Source: Acidobacteriota bacterium
Lineage (GTDB): Bacteria; Acidobacteriota; Thermoanaerobaculia; Gp7-AA8; JAHWKK01
Direction of reading: 5' to 3'
DNA: 64,000 nt
Assembly: GCA_019347945.1 (NCBI GenBank)
Contig: JAHWKK010000013.1
Span: 1 to 64,000 of the forward strand
Part shown: positions 7,516 through 16,483 of the stretch, one piece after another
Layout: each line of letters starts with the position of its first letter
Numbering within the stretch: the first letter of the stretch is position 1
Notes under the pieces: generated by a model
Told to the model about the DNA's origin: nothing
What the model saw: the letters and a program-made list of their open reading frames with translations, nothing else
Databases searched by the model: none
Position numbers and translations under genes: made by a program

Positions 7516-9166
7516 CCGACCCTCCCCGGGTTTTGACAATCGCTGAACCGACGAGGTAGAGGGCGAGGAGAATCAGGGCGAGCGACGACAGGCCATTGAG
7601 CAGCTCGACGCCGCCTCCACCGGGACCGGTGAGATATCCGATCGTCATCTTCGCCAGAGCCCACATGGTGATCACGAGAACGAAGAGCATCGGATAGAGG
7701 GTGAAGGCGATCCGCTTACGCGACTGGTGAAGCCAGTATGTGATCGTCAGGAGCGTCATAGCTGCGAGCAGCTGGTTCGAGGCTCCGAAGAGCGTCCAGA
7801 AATTGATCCAGCTTCCGGGTGCGGCAAACGAGACGAAGTACACCGGGAGGGCGATCGTCAGCAGTGTGCCCGCAACGGCCCCGGCCCGCGTCGTCGAGCG
7901 GAAAAGCTCCTGAACGATGTAGCGCCCCAGGCGCGTGCATACATCGAGCGTGTCGAATACGAACGTCGAGAACGCCATTGCGCCGAAGGTGATGGCGAAG
8001 TTGAGGTGCTCTTCGCCGATGATCAGAGTCAGGAAGCGGCCGATGCCGTTGCCGTAGACGGTTCCCGGCTTGAGTCCTTCGAGATCCGGCTGCGCGACGA
8101 TCATGACGGTCACCAAAGCGATGAGGGCGACGAAACCCTCGGCGAGCATGGCCCCGTACCCGACCGGTCGGATATGGCTCTCACGGTCGATCTGTTTCGA
8201 GCTCGTACCGGAGCAGACCAGTCCGTGGAAGCCGGAGCATGCTCCGCAGGCGATCGTGACGAAGAGAAACGGGAAGAGTGTCCCGGTCATACCGCCGACG
8301 TCCCACGACTTGAACATCGGCTGCTCGATCTCGTAGCCGCCGAACAGCACGCCGATGACGCCGAGACCGAGTGCAAAATAGAGAACGAATCCACCGAGGT
8401 AGCCTCGCGGCTGGAGCAGAGCCCAGACGGGGACGAGGGAGGCGACACAGCAGTAAACGAGAATCAGAAGCGCCCAGCTCTTCGCGTCCATCACCAGAAG
8501 CGTCGAGATCCTGGTTCCGAGGAACACTAGGAAGAACGTCGCCGGTACGAAGATCACGGTCAGTAGCCAGAGGGGAGGGTCGAGAAACTTCTGGATGAAG
8601 CCCATGACGACGGCGAGGAGCAGGTAGAGAATCGACGCCGCGGCGACCGCCCCTCCCGGATTGAACTCGACGTCGGCGCCGGCGAGACTCTCGGTCACTC
8701 CGGTGAAGCTCCCGGCCGTGATGTCGGCGAATGCGACGATCACATAGACGAGAGCGATCCAGATGAACGCCATCATCGCCATCCCTGCTCGCGACCCGAG
8801 ATGTTCGCGGACCATGTCGGCGATCGACCTTGCTCCGTGACGAACGCTGCCGACCAGAGCTGCGAAATCGTGAACCGCCCCGATCAGCACGACCCCGAGG
8901 GAGATCCAGAGGAGGCACGGAAGCCAGCCGAACGCCTGGCAGGCGATGATGGGGCCAGCGATCGGACCCGCCGCGGCGATCGCCGAGAAATGCTGACCGA
9001 ACAGGTAGAAACGACGCGTCGGGACGAAGTCGACCCCGTCGTCGACGAGATGAGCCGGCGTCTCGCGCGTGTCGTCGAGCGCGAACTGGCGGGCGACCCA
9101 TCTCCCGTAGACCGAGTAACCGAGGACAAGGAATGCAATGAACCCGATGGCGATCGCCGTCAGCAT
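7493..9166 (-). CDS. cstA: Carbon starvation protein CstA family peptide/pyruvate transporter
   Basis: A 557-residue polytopic inner-membrane protein. CstA-family members import peptides or pyruvate and are induced on carbon limitation in E. coli. Family hallmarks include an opening helix followed by YGRWVARQF, the FGQHFSAIAAAGPIAGPIIACQAFGW region (about 56-80), and GACSGFHGLVCSGTSSKQI in the middle. It is the first gene of the minus-strand set cstA-rlmI-thioesterase-ecsC-like. The length is shorter than E. coli CstA (about 700) and fits the shorter subgroup. The exact substrate is not known. Confidence 0.93.
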   Translation of the reverse strand: MLTAIAIGFIAFLVLGYSVYGRWVARQFALDDTRETPAHLVDDGVDFVPTRRFYLFGQHFSAIAAAGPIAGPIIACQAFGWLPCLLWISLGVVLIGAVHDFAALVGSVRHGARSIADMVREHLGSRAGMAMMAFIWIALVYVIVAFADITAGSFTGVTESLAGADVEFNPGGAVAAASILYLLLAVVMGFIQKFLDPPLWLLTVIFVPATFFLVFLGTRISTLLVMDAKSWALLILVYCCVASLVPVWALLQPRGYLGGFVLYFALGLGVIGVLFGGYEIEQPMFKSWDVGGMTGTLFPFLFVTIACGACSGFHGLVCSGTSSKQIDRESHIRPVGYGAMLAEGFVALIALVTVMIVAQPDLEGLKPGTVYGNGIGRFLTLIIGEEHLNFAITFGAMAFSTFVFDTLDVCTRLGRYIVQELFRSTTRAGAVAGTLLTIALPVYFVSFAAPGSWINFWTLFGASNQLLAAMTLLTITYWLHQSRKRIAFTLYPMLFVLVITMWALAKMTIGYLTGPGGGGVELLNGLSSLALILLALYLVGSAIVKTRGGSGDLVTAS

Positions 9167-9499
9167 GCGGCGCTAAGATTAACGGGAGACGGAAGAAGAG
9201 TGAAGAGTGAAGAGTGAAGAGTGAAAAAAAGGCGAGACACAGTCACCTCCCACCGGGAGGGCGAGGCTCCTGCCGAGCCGCGATCCTCGAAACCGAACCT
9301 GAAACCCGCAATCATCACGGGCGGGGGGAGTTGCTCGATAGTAAGCCCTCGTCATCCTGAGACCAGCGAAGCACGGGCGAAGGATGCGGGCGGGGCTCGG
9401 GGTTTTCAGCAACAGTCTGTGAAAAATGAAGAGCGAAGGGGTCGTGTGGGAGGGGATGCCGTGTGGGAGGGGATGCCGGGTCCGACCGGTCCGACGTGC
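9167..9499. other. Intergenic region with simple repeats between divergent cstA and mglA-like gene
   Basis: Contains the GAAGAGTGA tandem repeat (9191-9226) and a GTCATCCTGAG...CGAAGGAT segment (about 9351-9390) related to the end of the dispersed 104-bp repeat. No credible coding sequence. Confidence 0.6.
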
Positions 9500-9529
9500 C
9501 TGACGTCTCTCTTCCTCTTGTTCTATACT
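9500..9529 (+). promoter_or_regulatory. Putative sigma-70-type promoter for the MglA-like operon
   Basis: CTGACG (9500-9505) and TATACT (9524-9529) are separated by 18 bases, 34 bases before the ATG at 9563. A GGGGAGGGG Shine-Dalgarno-like stretch lies between. Confidence 0.45.
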
Positions 9530-9562
9530 CAGCCGACTCCAGGGGAGGGGCGACTCTGACAG

Positions 9563-10642
9563 ATGGTTTTATTCAATCACGCTACCCGCGAGATGACCGC
9601 GAAGATCGTGTATTACGGTCCCGGTCTGTGTGGCAAAACGACCAATCTGATGGTCATTTTCGACAAGCTCGACGAGAAAAATCGGGGCAAGATGCTCTCG
9701 CTGGCCACCAAGACCGACCGGACCCTGTTTTTCGATCTGCTGCCCGTCGAGATCGGTAAGGTCGGGGCTTTTAATCTCAAAATCCAGCTTTATACGGTCC
9801 CGGGACAGGTCTTCTACAACGAAACGCGAAAGCTGGTGCTGAAGGGAGCGGATGCGATCGTTTTCGTCGCCGACTCGCAGGCCTCGATGGCGGAGTCGAA
9901 CAAGGAGAGCTTCGCCAACCTCCTGGAAAACATGAAGGAGAACCAGATCGACTTCTCCCAGACTCCGATTCTGATCCAGTACAACAAGCGCGACATTCCC
10001 GGCGTCCCGCCGATCCCGAAGCTGCAGGAAACGCTCGGGTTCGAAGCGCTCCCCTGGGTGGAAGCCTCGGCGCTGGAGGGGACGGGCGTGATGGAGACAT
10101 TCAAGGCGATCTCCAAGCTGACCGCTCGACACCTGGTCAACAAGGTCAAGGGGAAGGAGTCCAACGCCAAGACCCTCGGCCGAATCGAAGATGCGGAAGT
10201 GAAGAAGGGAAAGACGACGCCGGCTGCGGCGCCGGTTGCCACGGCCGGAGCTGCGCCCGAAACGGCCGCCGAGCCGGAAATTGAGGAGGCGCCGGAAGAG
10301 GGAGTCTCGATCGAGAGTCCCTTCGGCGATTCGATGACCCCTCCACCCGACGTCGCACCATTCGACGAGTCCGCCGTCGAGAAGGATTACGAGAACGTCG
10401 AGGAGGTCTCGCTCGATCAGCTCCTGGCCGAGCGGGAAAGACCGAAGACGCTCTCCGGGGTCGCAGTCCCCGCGGACGACGACGAGATCGAGGAAGTCGA
10501 GGAACTGACGGAAGTTCATCTCGAGCCGATGGATGACTCCTCCGGTCTGGCCGAAGAAATCAAGTCACTGAAGGCGGAGAATCAAAGATTGAAAAAAGGA
10601 CTCAGAGCCGCAATCGCACAACTGGAGAAACTCGCAAAATGA
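9563..10642 (+). CDS. MglA-like small Ras-type GTPase with acidic C-terminal extension
   Basis: MglA-family GTPases set cell polarity and control gliding and type IV pilus motility. The first ~195 residues are a complete MglA domain: P-loop GPGLCGKT (19-26), the switch region with KTDRTLFFDLLPVEIG, a TVPGQ motif instead of DTAGQ, and QYNKRD for guanine specificity. The protein is 359 residues because of an extra ~160-residue extension: Ala/Pro/Glu-rich and acidic, ending in a probable coiled coil (EEIKSLKAENQRLKKGL...). It overlaps the following lipoprotein gene by 4 bases (ATGA). The regulator MglB is not in the window. Confidence 0.88.
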   Translation: MVLFNHATREMTAKIVYYGPGLCGKTTNLMVIFDKLDEKNRGKMLSLATKTDRTLFFDLLPVEIGKVGAFNLKIQLYTVPGQVFYNETRKLVLKGADAIVFVADSQASMAESNKESFANLLENMKENQIDFSQTPILIQYNKRDIPGVPPIPKLQETLGFEALPWVEASALEGTGVMETFKAISKLTARHLVNKVKGKESNAKTLGRIEDAEVKKGKTTPAAAPVATAGAAPETAAEPEIEEAPEEGVSIESPFGDSMTPPPDVAPFDESAVEKDYENVEEVSLDQLLAERERPKTLSGVAVPADDDEIEEVEELTEVHLEPMDDSSGLAEEIKSLKAENQRLKKGLRAAIAQLEKLAK

Positions 10643-11361
10643 ACCGCACAGCCTGTCTGCTCGCCCTCCTGACTGCACTCTCTTTCGGCTGCGGCGGCGA
10701 GAAGGACGTCGCCGAAAGCCTCGATGACAAGAGCTTCCGGGACGTTCTCTCGGAAGCGGAGGAAGACGTTTACACCCCTCCCGAGGATGGAAAACTGACC
10801 CGGCAGCAGATCGAGATGTATCTCGAAGTTCGGGAGCATGAGAGGGCGATCGCGGAAGCAGCGAGAAAGAAGCTCTCGGAGACGGCGGAGAACATGAAGG
10901 AGCGGAAGGGCTCGTTCGGGGAGCTGATGGAGGGGATGAAGGGCTTCGGTGCCGTCGCCGACTTCGTCACCGCGGACATCCGCGCCGCACAGGACCTCGG
11001 TTTCAATACCGCCGAGTACCGGTGGGTCAAGGATGCGATTCACGAAAGCCTCTCGGCGGAAATTGCCAATCGAGCTCGCGTACAGTTCAGAAACCAGCTT
11101 GCAACGCAGAGAGCCGAGATGGAAAAGCGGCTGGCGGAAACCGACAGCGAGGCGGAGAAAAAGATGTACGAAGGCTTTCTCGCGCAGCTCGACGAGGCGG
11201 CCGTCGAGGATGACGAGCCGGAGAGTGAGGCGACCCGGTACAACCGGGCGCTGCTCTCGGAGTACGAGGATACGATCGAGACGCTGCGGCGGGAGCTCGA
11301 GCGATGGGGTGGGGAAGGCTCCGCCGACGACCTCGACGAGTCGCTTGCTTCCGAAAATTGA
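10639..11361 (+). CDS. Predicted lipoprotein, alpha-helical, function unknown
   Basis: A 240-residue protein with a lipoprotein signal (LLALLTALSFGCGGEKD, Cys at 18). After the Cys it is highly charged and probably almost all helix, with Glu/Lys/Arg-rich segments (REHERAIAEAARKKLSETAENMKERK; AEMEKRLAETDSEAEKKMYE) suggesting coiled coils. I do not recognise a family. It starts on the ATGA overlap with the MglA-like gene and ends on a TTGA overlap with threonine synthase, so it is in their operon. A role as a partner of the GTPase is possible but unsupported. Confidence 0.75.
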   Translation: MNRTACLLALLTALSFGCGGEKDVAESLDDKSFRDVLSEAEEDVYTPPEDGKLTRQQIEMYLEVREHERAIAEAARKKLSETAENMKERKGSFGELMEGMKGFGAVADFVTADIRAAQDLGFNTAEYRWVKDAIHESLSAEIANRARVQFRNQLATQRAEMEKRLAETDSEAEKKMYEGFLAQLDEAAVEDDEPESEATRYNRALLSEYEDTIETLRRELERWGGEGSADDLDESLASEN

Positions 11362-12509
11362 GCCGGTTCGAGCACGAGCTGGTCTGCTCGAGCTGCCAGT
11401 GGAGGTCCCCCCCGGATCGACTCTACGGCGTTTGCCCGGCTTGTAACGATGCCCCCATCCTCGTCGACTGGCATCTTCCCTCCGACCTCGCTCTGGCAGA
11501 CGAGATCGACCAGAGGCGCCCGGCCGGCATATGGCGGTTCGGCGAGGTGCTTCCCTTTGAGGCCGACGGCATCACCCTCGGGGAAGGAGGGACGCCACTC
11601 GTTCCCACGCCCCGGCTCGGAGCCGAGCTCGGGCTGGATCACCTCTGGTTCAAGGACGAGTCGCGAAATCCGACCCGGTCGTTCAAATCGAGGGGAATGG
11701 CCGCCGCCGTGACCGCGGCGCGAGCACTCGGCGCGAAGGCGCTCACGATTCCGACCGCCGGCAACGCCGGCTGCGCGCTGGCTGCGTACGGCCGGAAAGC
11801 CGGCCTTCCCGTGTTCGTCGCGATGCCTCGCGACACCCCCACCTCGATTGAGCAAGAGTGCCGCGAGTACGGAGCGATCGTCGAACGGGTCGAGGGGGTC
11901 ATCACCGATGCCGCGATCCGTTCCCGGCAGTGGGCCGAAGAAAATGGGGGATTCGATCTCTCCACTCTGAGGGAGCCCTACCGGGTCGAGGGGAAAAAAA
12001 CGATGGGTTACGAGCTCTTCTTCGACCTCGGGCGACAGCTCCCCGATCTGATTCTCTATCCCACCGGTGGGGGGACCGGGCTGATCGGCATGTGGAAGGC
12101 CTTCGGCGAGATGGAACGGCTCGGGTGGCTTGGACGGCATCGCCCCAGGATGATCGCCGTGCAGGCGGCGGGGTGCGCTCCGGTCGTCGAGGCGTTTCAC
12201 AGCGGTGCGGCGAGGATGACCCCCTGGGAGAAGCCACAAACCGAGGCCTGGGGCCTGCGCGTCCCGCGCGCCTTCGGAGACCGGCTGATGCTTCTGGCTC
12301 TGAGAGAGTCCGGCGGTGACGCCGTCGCCGTCCCGGAGGAGAGTATCGAGCCCGCCGCCGCGCGAATCCGGGAGCGGGAAAAGATCGATGCCGGCCCGGA
12401 AACGGGGGCCGCGCTCGCAGCTCTGGAACAGCTCGTCGCGAAGGGAGTGGTCGAACGTTCGGAGAAGGTCGTCGTCTTCAATACCGGAGGAGACAAATAC
12501 CGCGCGTGA
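11358..12509 (+). CDS. thrC: Threonine synthase, PLP-dependent
   Basis: Converts O-phospho-homoserine to threonine. The 383-residue protein has an N-terminal Cys-rich zinc-ribbon-like region (CSSCQW...CPACND), found in one subclass of threonine synthases. A fold-type II PLP domain follows, with the Schiff-base Lys in NPTRSFKSRG, the substrate-binding TAGNAG segment, and the phosphate-binding PTGGGTGLIG loop. The TTG at 11358 overlaps the lipoprotein stop (TTGA); an ATG at 11304 in the same frame is the alternative. No other threonine genes are nearby, so the operon context with an MglA-like GTPase is unusual. A related PLP lyase such as cysteate synthase cannot be fully excluded. Confidence 0.85.
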   Translation: MSRFEHELVCSSCQWRSPPDRLYGVCPACNDAPILVDWHLPSDLALADEIDQRRPAGIWRFGEVLPFEADGITLGEGGTPLVPTPRLGAELGLDHLWFKDESRNPTRSFKSRGMAAAVTAARALGAKALTIPTAGNAGCALAAYGRKAGLPVFVAMPRDTPTSIEQECREYGAIVERVEGVITDAAIRSRQWAEENGGFDLSTLREPYRVEGKKTMGYELFFDLGRQLPDLILYPTGGGTGLIGMWKAFGEMERLGWLGRHRPRMIAVQAAGCAPVVEAFHSGAARMTPWEKPQTEAWGLRVPRAFGDRLMLLALRESGGDAVAVPEESIEPAAARIREREKIDAGPETGAALAALEQLVAKGVVERSEKVVVFNTGGDKYRA

Positions 12510-12529
12510 CTGTCTGGTATCTGGACGGA

Positions 12530-12557
12530 TTGTGAAATTCAGACAGAGGGGTATAAT
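12530..12557 (+). promoter_or_regulatory. Sigma-70-type promoter for the 12629-13102 gene
   Basis: TTGTGA (12530-12535) and a consensus TATAAT (12552-12557) are 16 bases apart. Transcription would begin near 12564, giving a leader of about 65 bases. Confidence 0.65.
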
Positions 12558-12628
12558 CCTAAACATCTGATGTAAACTTAGTTAAGCTGTTTTCGAGTCG
12601 GCGGCGAACGTGAAGTATCGGGGTGGTC

Positions 12629-13102
12629 ATGAGAGCCACCACACGCCGAACCAACTTCCTTCTTCTCTTTGTTCTTCTTGCCGTCAGTGCGGGAGTCCCC
12701 GCGATGGCCGGCAGCCGGGACAGCAACTCGATCGGTGTCACCGCCCGGGTGATGCCGTATTTCGAGTCGGAGTCGATCGACAGTGTCGAGACGCTCCTGA
12801 TCACGGAAGAGGACGTCGCGCGAGGATTCATCGAGGTCCGGACGGCCAGCACCGTGAAGGTTCGAACCAATGCCCGGCACGCACTGGTTTTCCGGATTGG
12901 CGACGCGCGGTTCTCTGAGGTGCGGATCGGCGGACTCGAGCGGGAAGTGGTCGTGAGTCGGGCGGGAGGCTTCGCGCCTCAGCCGCTGAGGCTCGGATCG
13001 ACGACTTACGAGCTGGACTATCGGATCGCGCTGAACGACCTGGTCGCTCCCGGAACGTATGAAATTCCGGTGTCGGTTCAGGCCCGCAGCCTCGGACAGT
13101 AA
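12629..13102 (+). CDS. Secreted protein of unknown function
   Basis: A 157-residue protein with a clear signal peptide (TTRRTNFLLLFVLLAVSAGVPAMAGS, cleavage likely after AMA). The mature part looks beta-rich (VTARVMPYFE, FIEVRTASTVKVRTNARHALVFRI) and ends ...YEIPVSVQARSLGQ; the layout resembles small pilin-like or spore-coat-U-like beta-sandwich proteins, but I cannot assign a family. The ATG at 12629 is favoured; GTG 12623 is possible. It stands alone, with its own promoter, between threonine synthase and a repeat array. Confidence 0.65.
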   Translation: MRATTRRTNFLLLFVLLAVSAGVPAMAGSRDSNSIGVTARVMPYFESESIDSVETLLITEEDVARGFIEVRTASTVKVRTNARHALVFRIGDARFSEVRIGGLEREVVVSRAGGFAPQPLRLGSTTYELDYRIALNDLVAPGTYEIPVSVQARSLGQ

Positions 13103-13129
13103 GCGGGTTGCCGATGGCCGGTTGCCAGT

Positions 13130-13720
13130 TGCCGGCAGAGGGCGGTCGCGCATCTCTCAGTCATCAAGCCCGCACCGCGGGCGACAGGTCTTAGCCCCCG
13201 GCTTCAGCCGGGGGACAGAGAGCGGCTTCTGTTCCGAGCCCGCTTCAGCGGACGACAGAATCAAGCTCCCCCATGCGTAATCGTTGCAGGCTCCCTAAAA
13301 CAAACGCAGTCGGGGAAGCCGCCGAAGGCGGCGACAGGTCTTAGCCCCCGGCTTCAGCCGGGGGACAGATCAGCGGCTTCCCTGTTCCGAGCCCGCTTCA
13401 GCGGGCGACAGAATCAAGACACATCGAACGGATCGTTGCAGCTCGCTCGAACCAACGTTGTTGGCGGCAGATGTCAGCTTCGGGGTTGTCGGTCGCTCTG
13501 CCGCCCGCCTGAGGCGGGCTCGATGTCCTTTTGGGGAGCAACCTCTATCCCCGGCTGAAGCCGGGGATAGGATCTGTCGCCCGCTGGCGCGGGCTGAGCG
13601 GAGGTCAAGATCTCGCGAGCTTCAGGGTCCCGAACCGGTTGTCGAGCTCTGTCGCGCGTCTGAGGCTGGCTGGCGAGGAGAGGGCTTCAGCCGGGGGACA
13701 GATGAGCGGCTTCCCTGTTC
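13130..13720 (-). repeat. Second REP-like palindrome array, mostly opposite orientation
   Basis: Two related blocks (about 13175-13265 and 13320-13420) each carry CGACAGGTCTTAGCCCCCGGC, the matching palindrome arm, then GAGCCCGCTTCAGCGG and CGACAGAATCAAG. Read on the minus strand, the element order equals that of the array at 4138-4586. A third block (about 13500-13610) has CCCGCCTGAGGCGGG, CCCCGGCTGAAGCCGGGG and CCCGCTGGCGCGGG in plus orientation. No gene is visible in 13103-13851. Confidence 0.8.
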
Positions 13721-13778
13721 CGAGCTCGCTTCAACTGGCAACTGGCAACCGGCAACTGGCAACCCCCACTTCCGACGC

Positions 13779-13807
13779 TTCACCTCGCAATGGTTACCTT
13801 GTAGAAT
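13779..13807 (+). promoter_or_regulatory. Putative promoter of the TonB-dependent receptor
   Basis: TTCACC (13779-13784) and TAGAAT (13802-13807) with 17-base spacing, 44 bases before the ATG at 13852; a G-run (GAAGGGGGG) before the ATG can serve as Shine-Dalgarno. Confidence 0.4.
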
Positions 13808-13851
13808 CCCCCCGACACACCCAGATGGCGCTCGAGTGAAGGGGGGTAGGC

Positions 13852-16299
13852 ATGCGGTTCAGGTTGATGTCGTTGGTACTGGCACTGGTGGTGGGAGGTA
13901 CTGCACTCGCACAGCAGACCGGACGCATCGAGGGGACGATCACCAGGGACGACGGAAGTGGGCTCCCGGGTGTGATCGTGGTGGTCGACGGTACGAACGC
14001 GGCCACTCTGACCGATTCGAACGGGAGGTTCTCTCTCACGGCGCCGGTCGGGACCCATACGGTGCTTCTCACGGGCGGCCAGAACGTCGAGGTCGTCGAG
14101 GGCGTCACGGTGAGGGAGGGACAGACAGTCCGGATCGATCGGGAGGTCGTATGGGATCTGTCGTTCGCGGAGACGATCACGGTCTACTCCGCTTCGCGTG
14201 AGCCGGTGCGAATCGTCGAGGCGCCGGCGGCCGTGACAGTCGTGGCGCAGGAAGACATTCAGCTCGCGGCTCCCACAGGGCAGCTCCCGAGCCTGCTCGA
14301 GGACGCCCCGGGCGTGGATTACGCGCAAAGCGGCCTCTACGACATCAACTTCAACGCGCGTGGCTTCAACAGCTCGCTCAACAGACGAATCCTCACACTG
14401 ATCGACGGCCGCGATCCCTCTGTGCCGTTCCTCGGTGCCCAGGAATGGGCAGCGGTCTCCTTTCCAATCGATCTGATGGCCTCGGTCGAATTCGTCAGAG
14501 GTCCCGGATCGGCGCTTTACGGCGCAAATGCCTACAACGGCGTGCTCAACATGGTAACGGCCCGTCCCGGAGACAACCCGGGAGGAAAGTTCACGCTCAC
14601 GGGCGGCGACCTCAGCACGGTTCGAGCCGACCTCCATCACGCGGGTTCGTTTACGGACTCGACCCATTATCGAATCGTCGGCGGCTACATGCAGAGTGAT
14701 GACTTCACCCGTTCGCGGAACGTCTCGGTCGAGTACGCTCAGTGTCCGCCTGGAACGCCCACCGGAACTCCGAACTGTCTCCCGAGAGAGGCCGTGCCGC
14801 TGGTGCTCACCGAGAACGAGATCATGTTCACGGGGCTTCGGCTCGACCAGGACTTCAGCGGAAACCTTCTGACGCTCGAGGGAGGGTATGCCTCGCTCGA
14901 AGGGCCCACGTTCCAGACTGGTATCGGCCGCGTCCAGACGACCGACGTCGCCCGACCCTGGGTTCGCGGTAATTTTTCGACTGACAACATGAACGCGCTG
15001 GTCTACTGGGATGGCCGAAACGCGGACAACCAGGTGGCACTCGCATCGAATGCACGACTGTACGAGGATTCGTCGAACCTTCATGGAGAGCTTCAGGGCA
15101 ACGTTGGTCTGTTCGACGGGCGCGCCCGGCTGATCGGCGGTGTCTCCTACACACAGGAGGAAGTCGATACCGCGAATCCACAGGGATTCCACACGCTGAT
15201 GGCCGAGGCGAAGGACGAAGACATGCAGGCAGTCTTCGCACAGATGAATCTCGACGTTACCGACAGCCTCAGGCTCGTCGTGGCCGGGCGGTACGACGAC
15301 AGCTCTCTTCACGATTCGCAGTTCTCACCGAAAGCGTCTCTGGTCTACTCTGTCACTCCCGATCACGCCGTCCGTCTCACATACAACGAAGCGTTCCAGG
15401 TGCCGAACTACTCGGAGTTCTTCCTTCGAGCTCCCGCCGCGGCGCCGATCAATCTTTCTGCGCTCGAGGCTGCCTTCGGACTTCCCGCCAACACGCTCGG
15501 ATTCGCGTCGATCCCGATCCTCGCTCTCGGCAACGACGACCTGATCGTCGAAGAGATCACGAGCTACGAGGCGGGATATGCGGGGATTTTCGGCAGCAAA
15601 CTCTTTCTCACGCTCGACTACTACCAGAATCGTCAGGACAACTTCGTCACGGATCTTCTCCCCGGAGTGAACCCGGACTTCGCACCATACGCGCCGCCCG
15701 GCTTCCTGCCGCCGGCGCTGCAGGCGGCCCTGCTCGGCGCTCTTCAGGCGAATCTCCCGGCGAGAGTCTTCGCGGGCTTCACCAATCTCCCGGACGGTTC
15801 GCCCGCCGTCGTGTTCTCTTACACGAACGCCGGCAAAGTCGAGACCGAGGGATTCGAAGTTGCAGCGAATTTCTATCTGACCAATCAGTGGGTTCTCGAT
15901 GCGAACTTTTCCTGGTTCGACTATGAAGTCGTCGAGGCGGCGCCCGATCTGCTCTTCCCGAATGCGGCGGAGAGAAAGATCAACGTCGGGCTTTCCTACC
16001 GCGGGATCCGATGGGACGGATCGCTTTCCTATCGATGGGTCGGTGGTAATCCGGGTGACGTCGGAGCGTTGGGGAGCGTTTTCGACACATCGGACGACGC
16101 TTTCATCTGGGCAACCGGCGTTTTCATTGGCGTGGTTCCCTCTTTCGACGTCATTTCTCTGGCCGGCAGCTACCACGTGAACGATGCGTTCACGATTGGC
16201 GCAAACATTCACAATCTCGCCGACAGCGACCATTACGAGTCGTTCGGCGGTGACCGGCTCGGACGCCGCGCGCTCGGCTACGCCTCGTACCGCTGGTGA
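13852..16299 (+). CDS. TonB-dependent outer-membrane receptor with N-terminal carboxypeptidase-regulatory-like domain
   Basis: An 815-residue outer-membrane transporter that imports a ligand using TonB energy. A signal peptide (MRFRLMSLVLALVVGGTALAQQ) is followed by a ~75-residue CarboxypepD_reg-like beta-sandwich (GRIEGTITRDDGSGLPGVIVVVDG), the plug domain (about 120-230: ETITVYSASREP...NFNARGFNSSLNRRILTLIDGR...VEFVRGPGSALYGANAYNGVLNMVT) and a beta-barrel ending in a terminal aromatic (YASYRW). The plug contains the usual RGPGSALYG signature. No substrate-specific neighbour is present, so the ligand is unknown. Energy could come from the TonB/ExbBD genes at 37.5 kb. Confidence 0.92.
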   Translation: MRFRLMSLVLALVVGGTALAQQTGRIEGTITRDDGSGLPGVIVVVDGTNAATLTDSNGRFSLTAPVGTHTVLLTGGQNVEVVEGVTVREGQTVRIDREVVWDLSFAETITVYSASREPVRIVEAPAAVTVVAQEDIQLAAPTGQLPSLLEDAPGVDYAQSGLYDINFNARGFNSSLNRRILTLIDGRDPSVPFLGAQEWAAVSFPIDLMASVEFVRGPGSALYGANAYNGVLNMVTARPGDNPGGKFTLTGGDLSTVRADLHHAGSFTDSTHYRIVGGYMQSDDFTRSRNVSVEYAQCPPGTPTGTPNCLPREAVPLVLTENEIMFTGLRLDQDFSGNLLTLEGGYASLEGPTFQTGIGRVQTTDVARPWVRGNFSTDNMNALVYWDGRNADNQVALASNARLYEDSSNLHGELQGNVGLFDGRARLIGGVSYTQEEVDTANPQGFHTLMAEAKDEDMQAVFAQMNLDVTDSLRLVVAGRYDDSSLHDSQFSPKASLVYSVTPDHAVRLTYNEAFQVPNYSEFFLRAPAAAPINLSALEAAFGLPANTLGFASIPILALGNDDLIVEEITSYEAGYAGIFGSKLFLTLDYYQNRQDNFVTDLLPGVNPDFAPYAPPGFLPPALQAALLGALQANLPARVFAGFTNLPDGSPAVVFSYTNAGKVETEGFEVAANFYLTNQWVLDANFSWFDYEVVEAAPDLLFPNAAERKINVGLSYRGIRWDGSLSYRWVGGNPGDVGALGSVFDTSDDAFIWATGVFIGVVPSFDVISLAGSYHVNDAFTIGANIHNLADSDHYESFGGDRLGRRALGYASYRW

Positions 16300-16348
16300 T
16301 CGACCCCGGCCGCCTTCGCTTCGGCGAGGGCGGTCAGCGTGGCTTCGA

Positions 16349-16483
16349 ATGGGCAAGGGAAAACGACGCAAAAGAGACGAATCGGATCGCCCGTCTCTCT
16401 TTTTCATGATCGCACTCGCTCTCGGAATCCTTTTCCTGGTTCTTATCTACATCTTCGCTTCGCTGGGAAACCCGACGCCGTAG
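16349..16483 (+). CDS. Small single-pass membrane protein
   Basis: A possible 44-residue peptide: a strongly basic start (MGKGKRRKRDESDR) followed by one hydrophobic helix (LFFMIALALGILFLVLIYIFASL) and a short tail. The positive-inside pattern fits an inner-membrane protein. It lies 49 bases after the receptor gene with no strong Shine-Dalgarno, so it may not be translated. No family recognised. Confidence 0.45.
   Translation: MGKGKRRKRDESDRPSLFFMIALALGILFLVLIYIFASLGNPTP

Noticed and set aside
12510-12622. Riboswitch or T-box downstream of threonine synthase
   Set aside because: The stretch is explained by a promoter and a short leader; no T-box or other riboswitch core sequence is visible.
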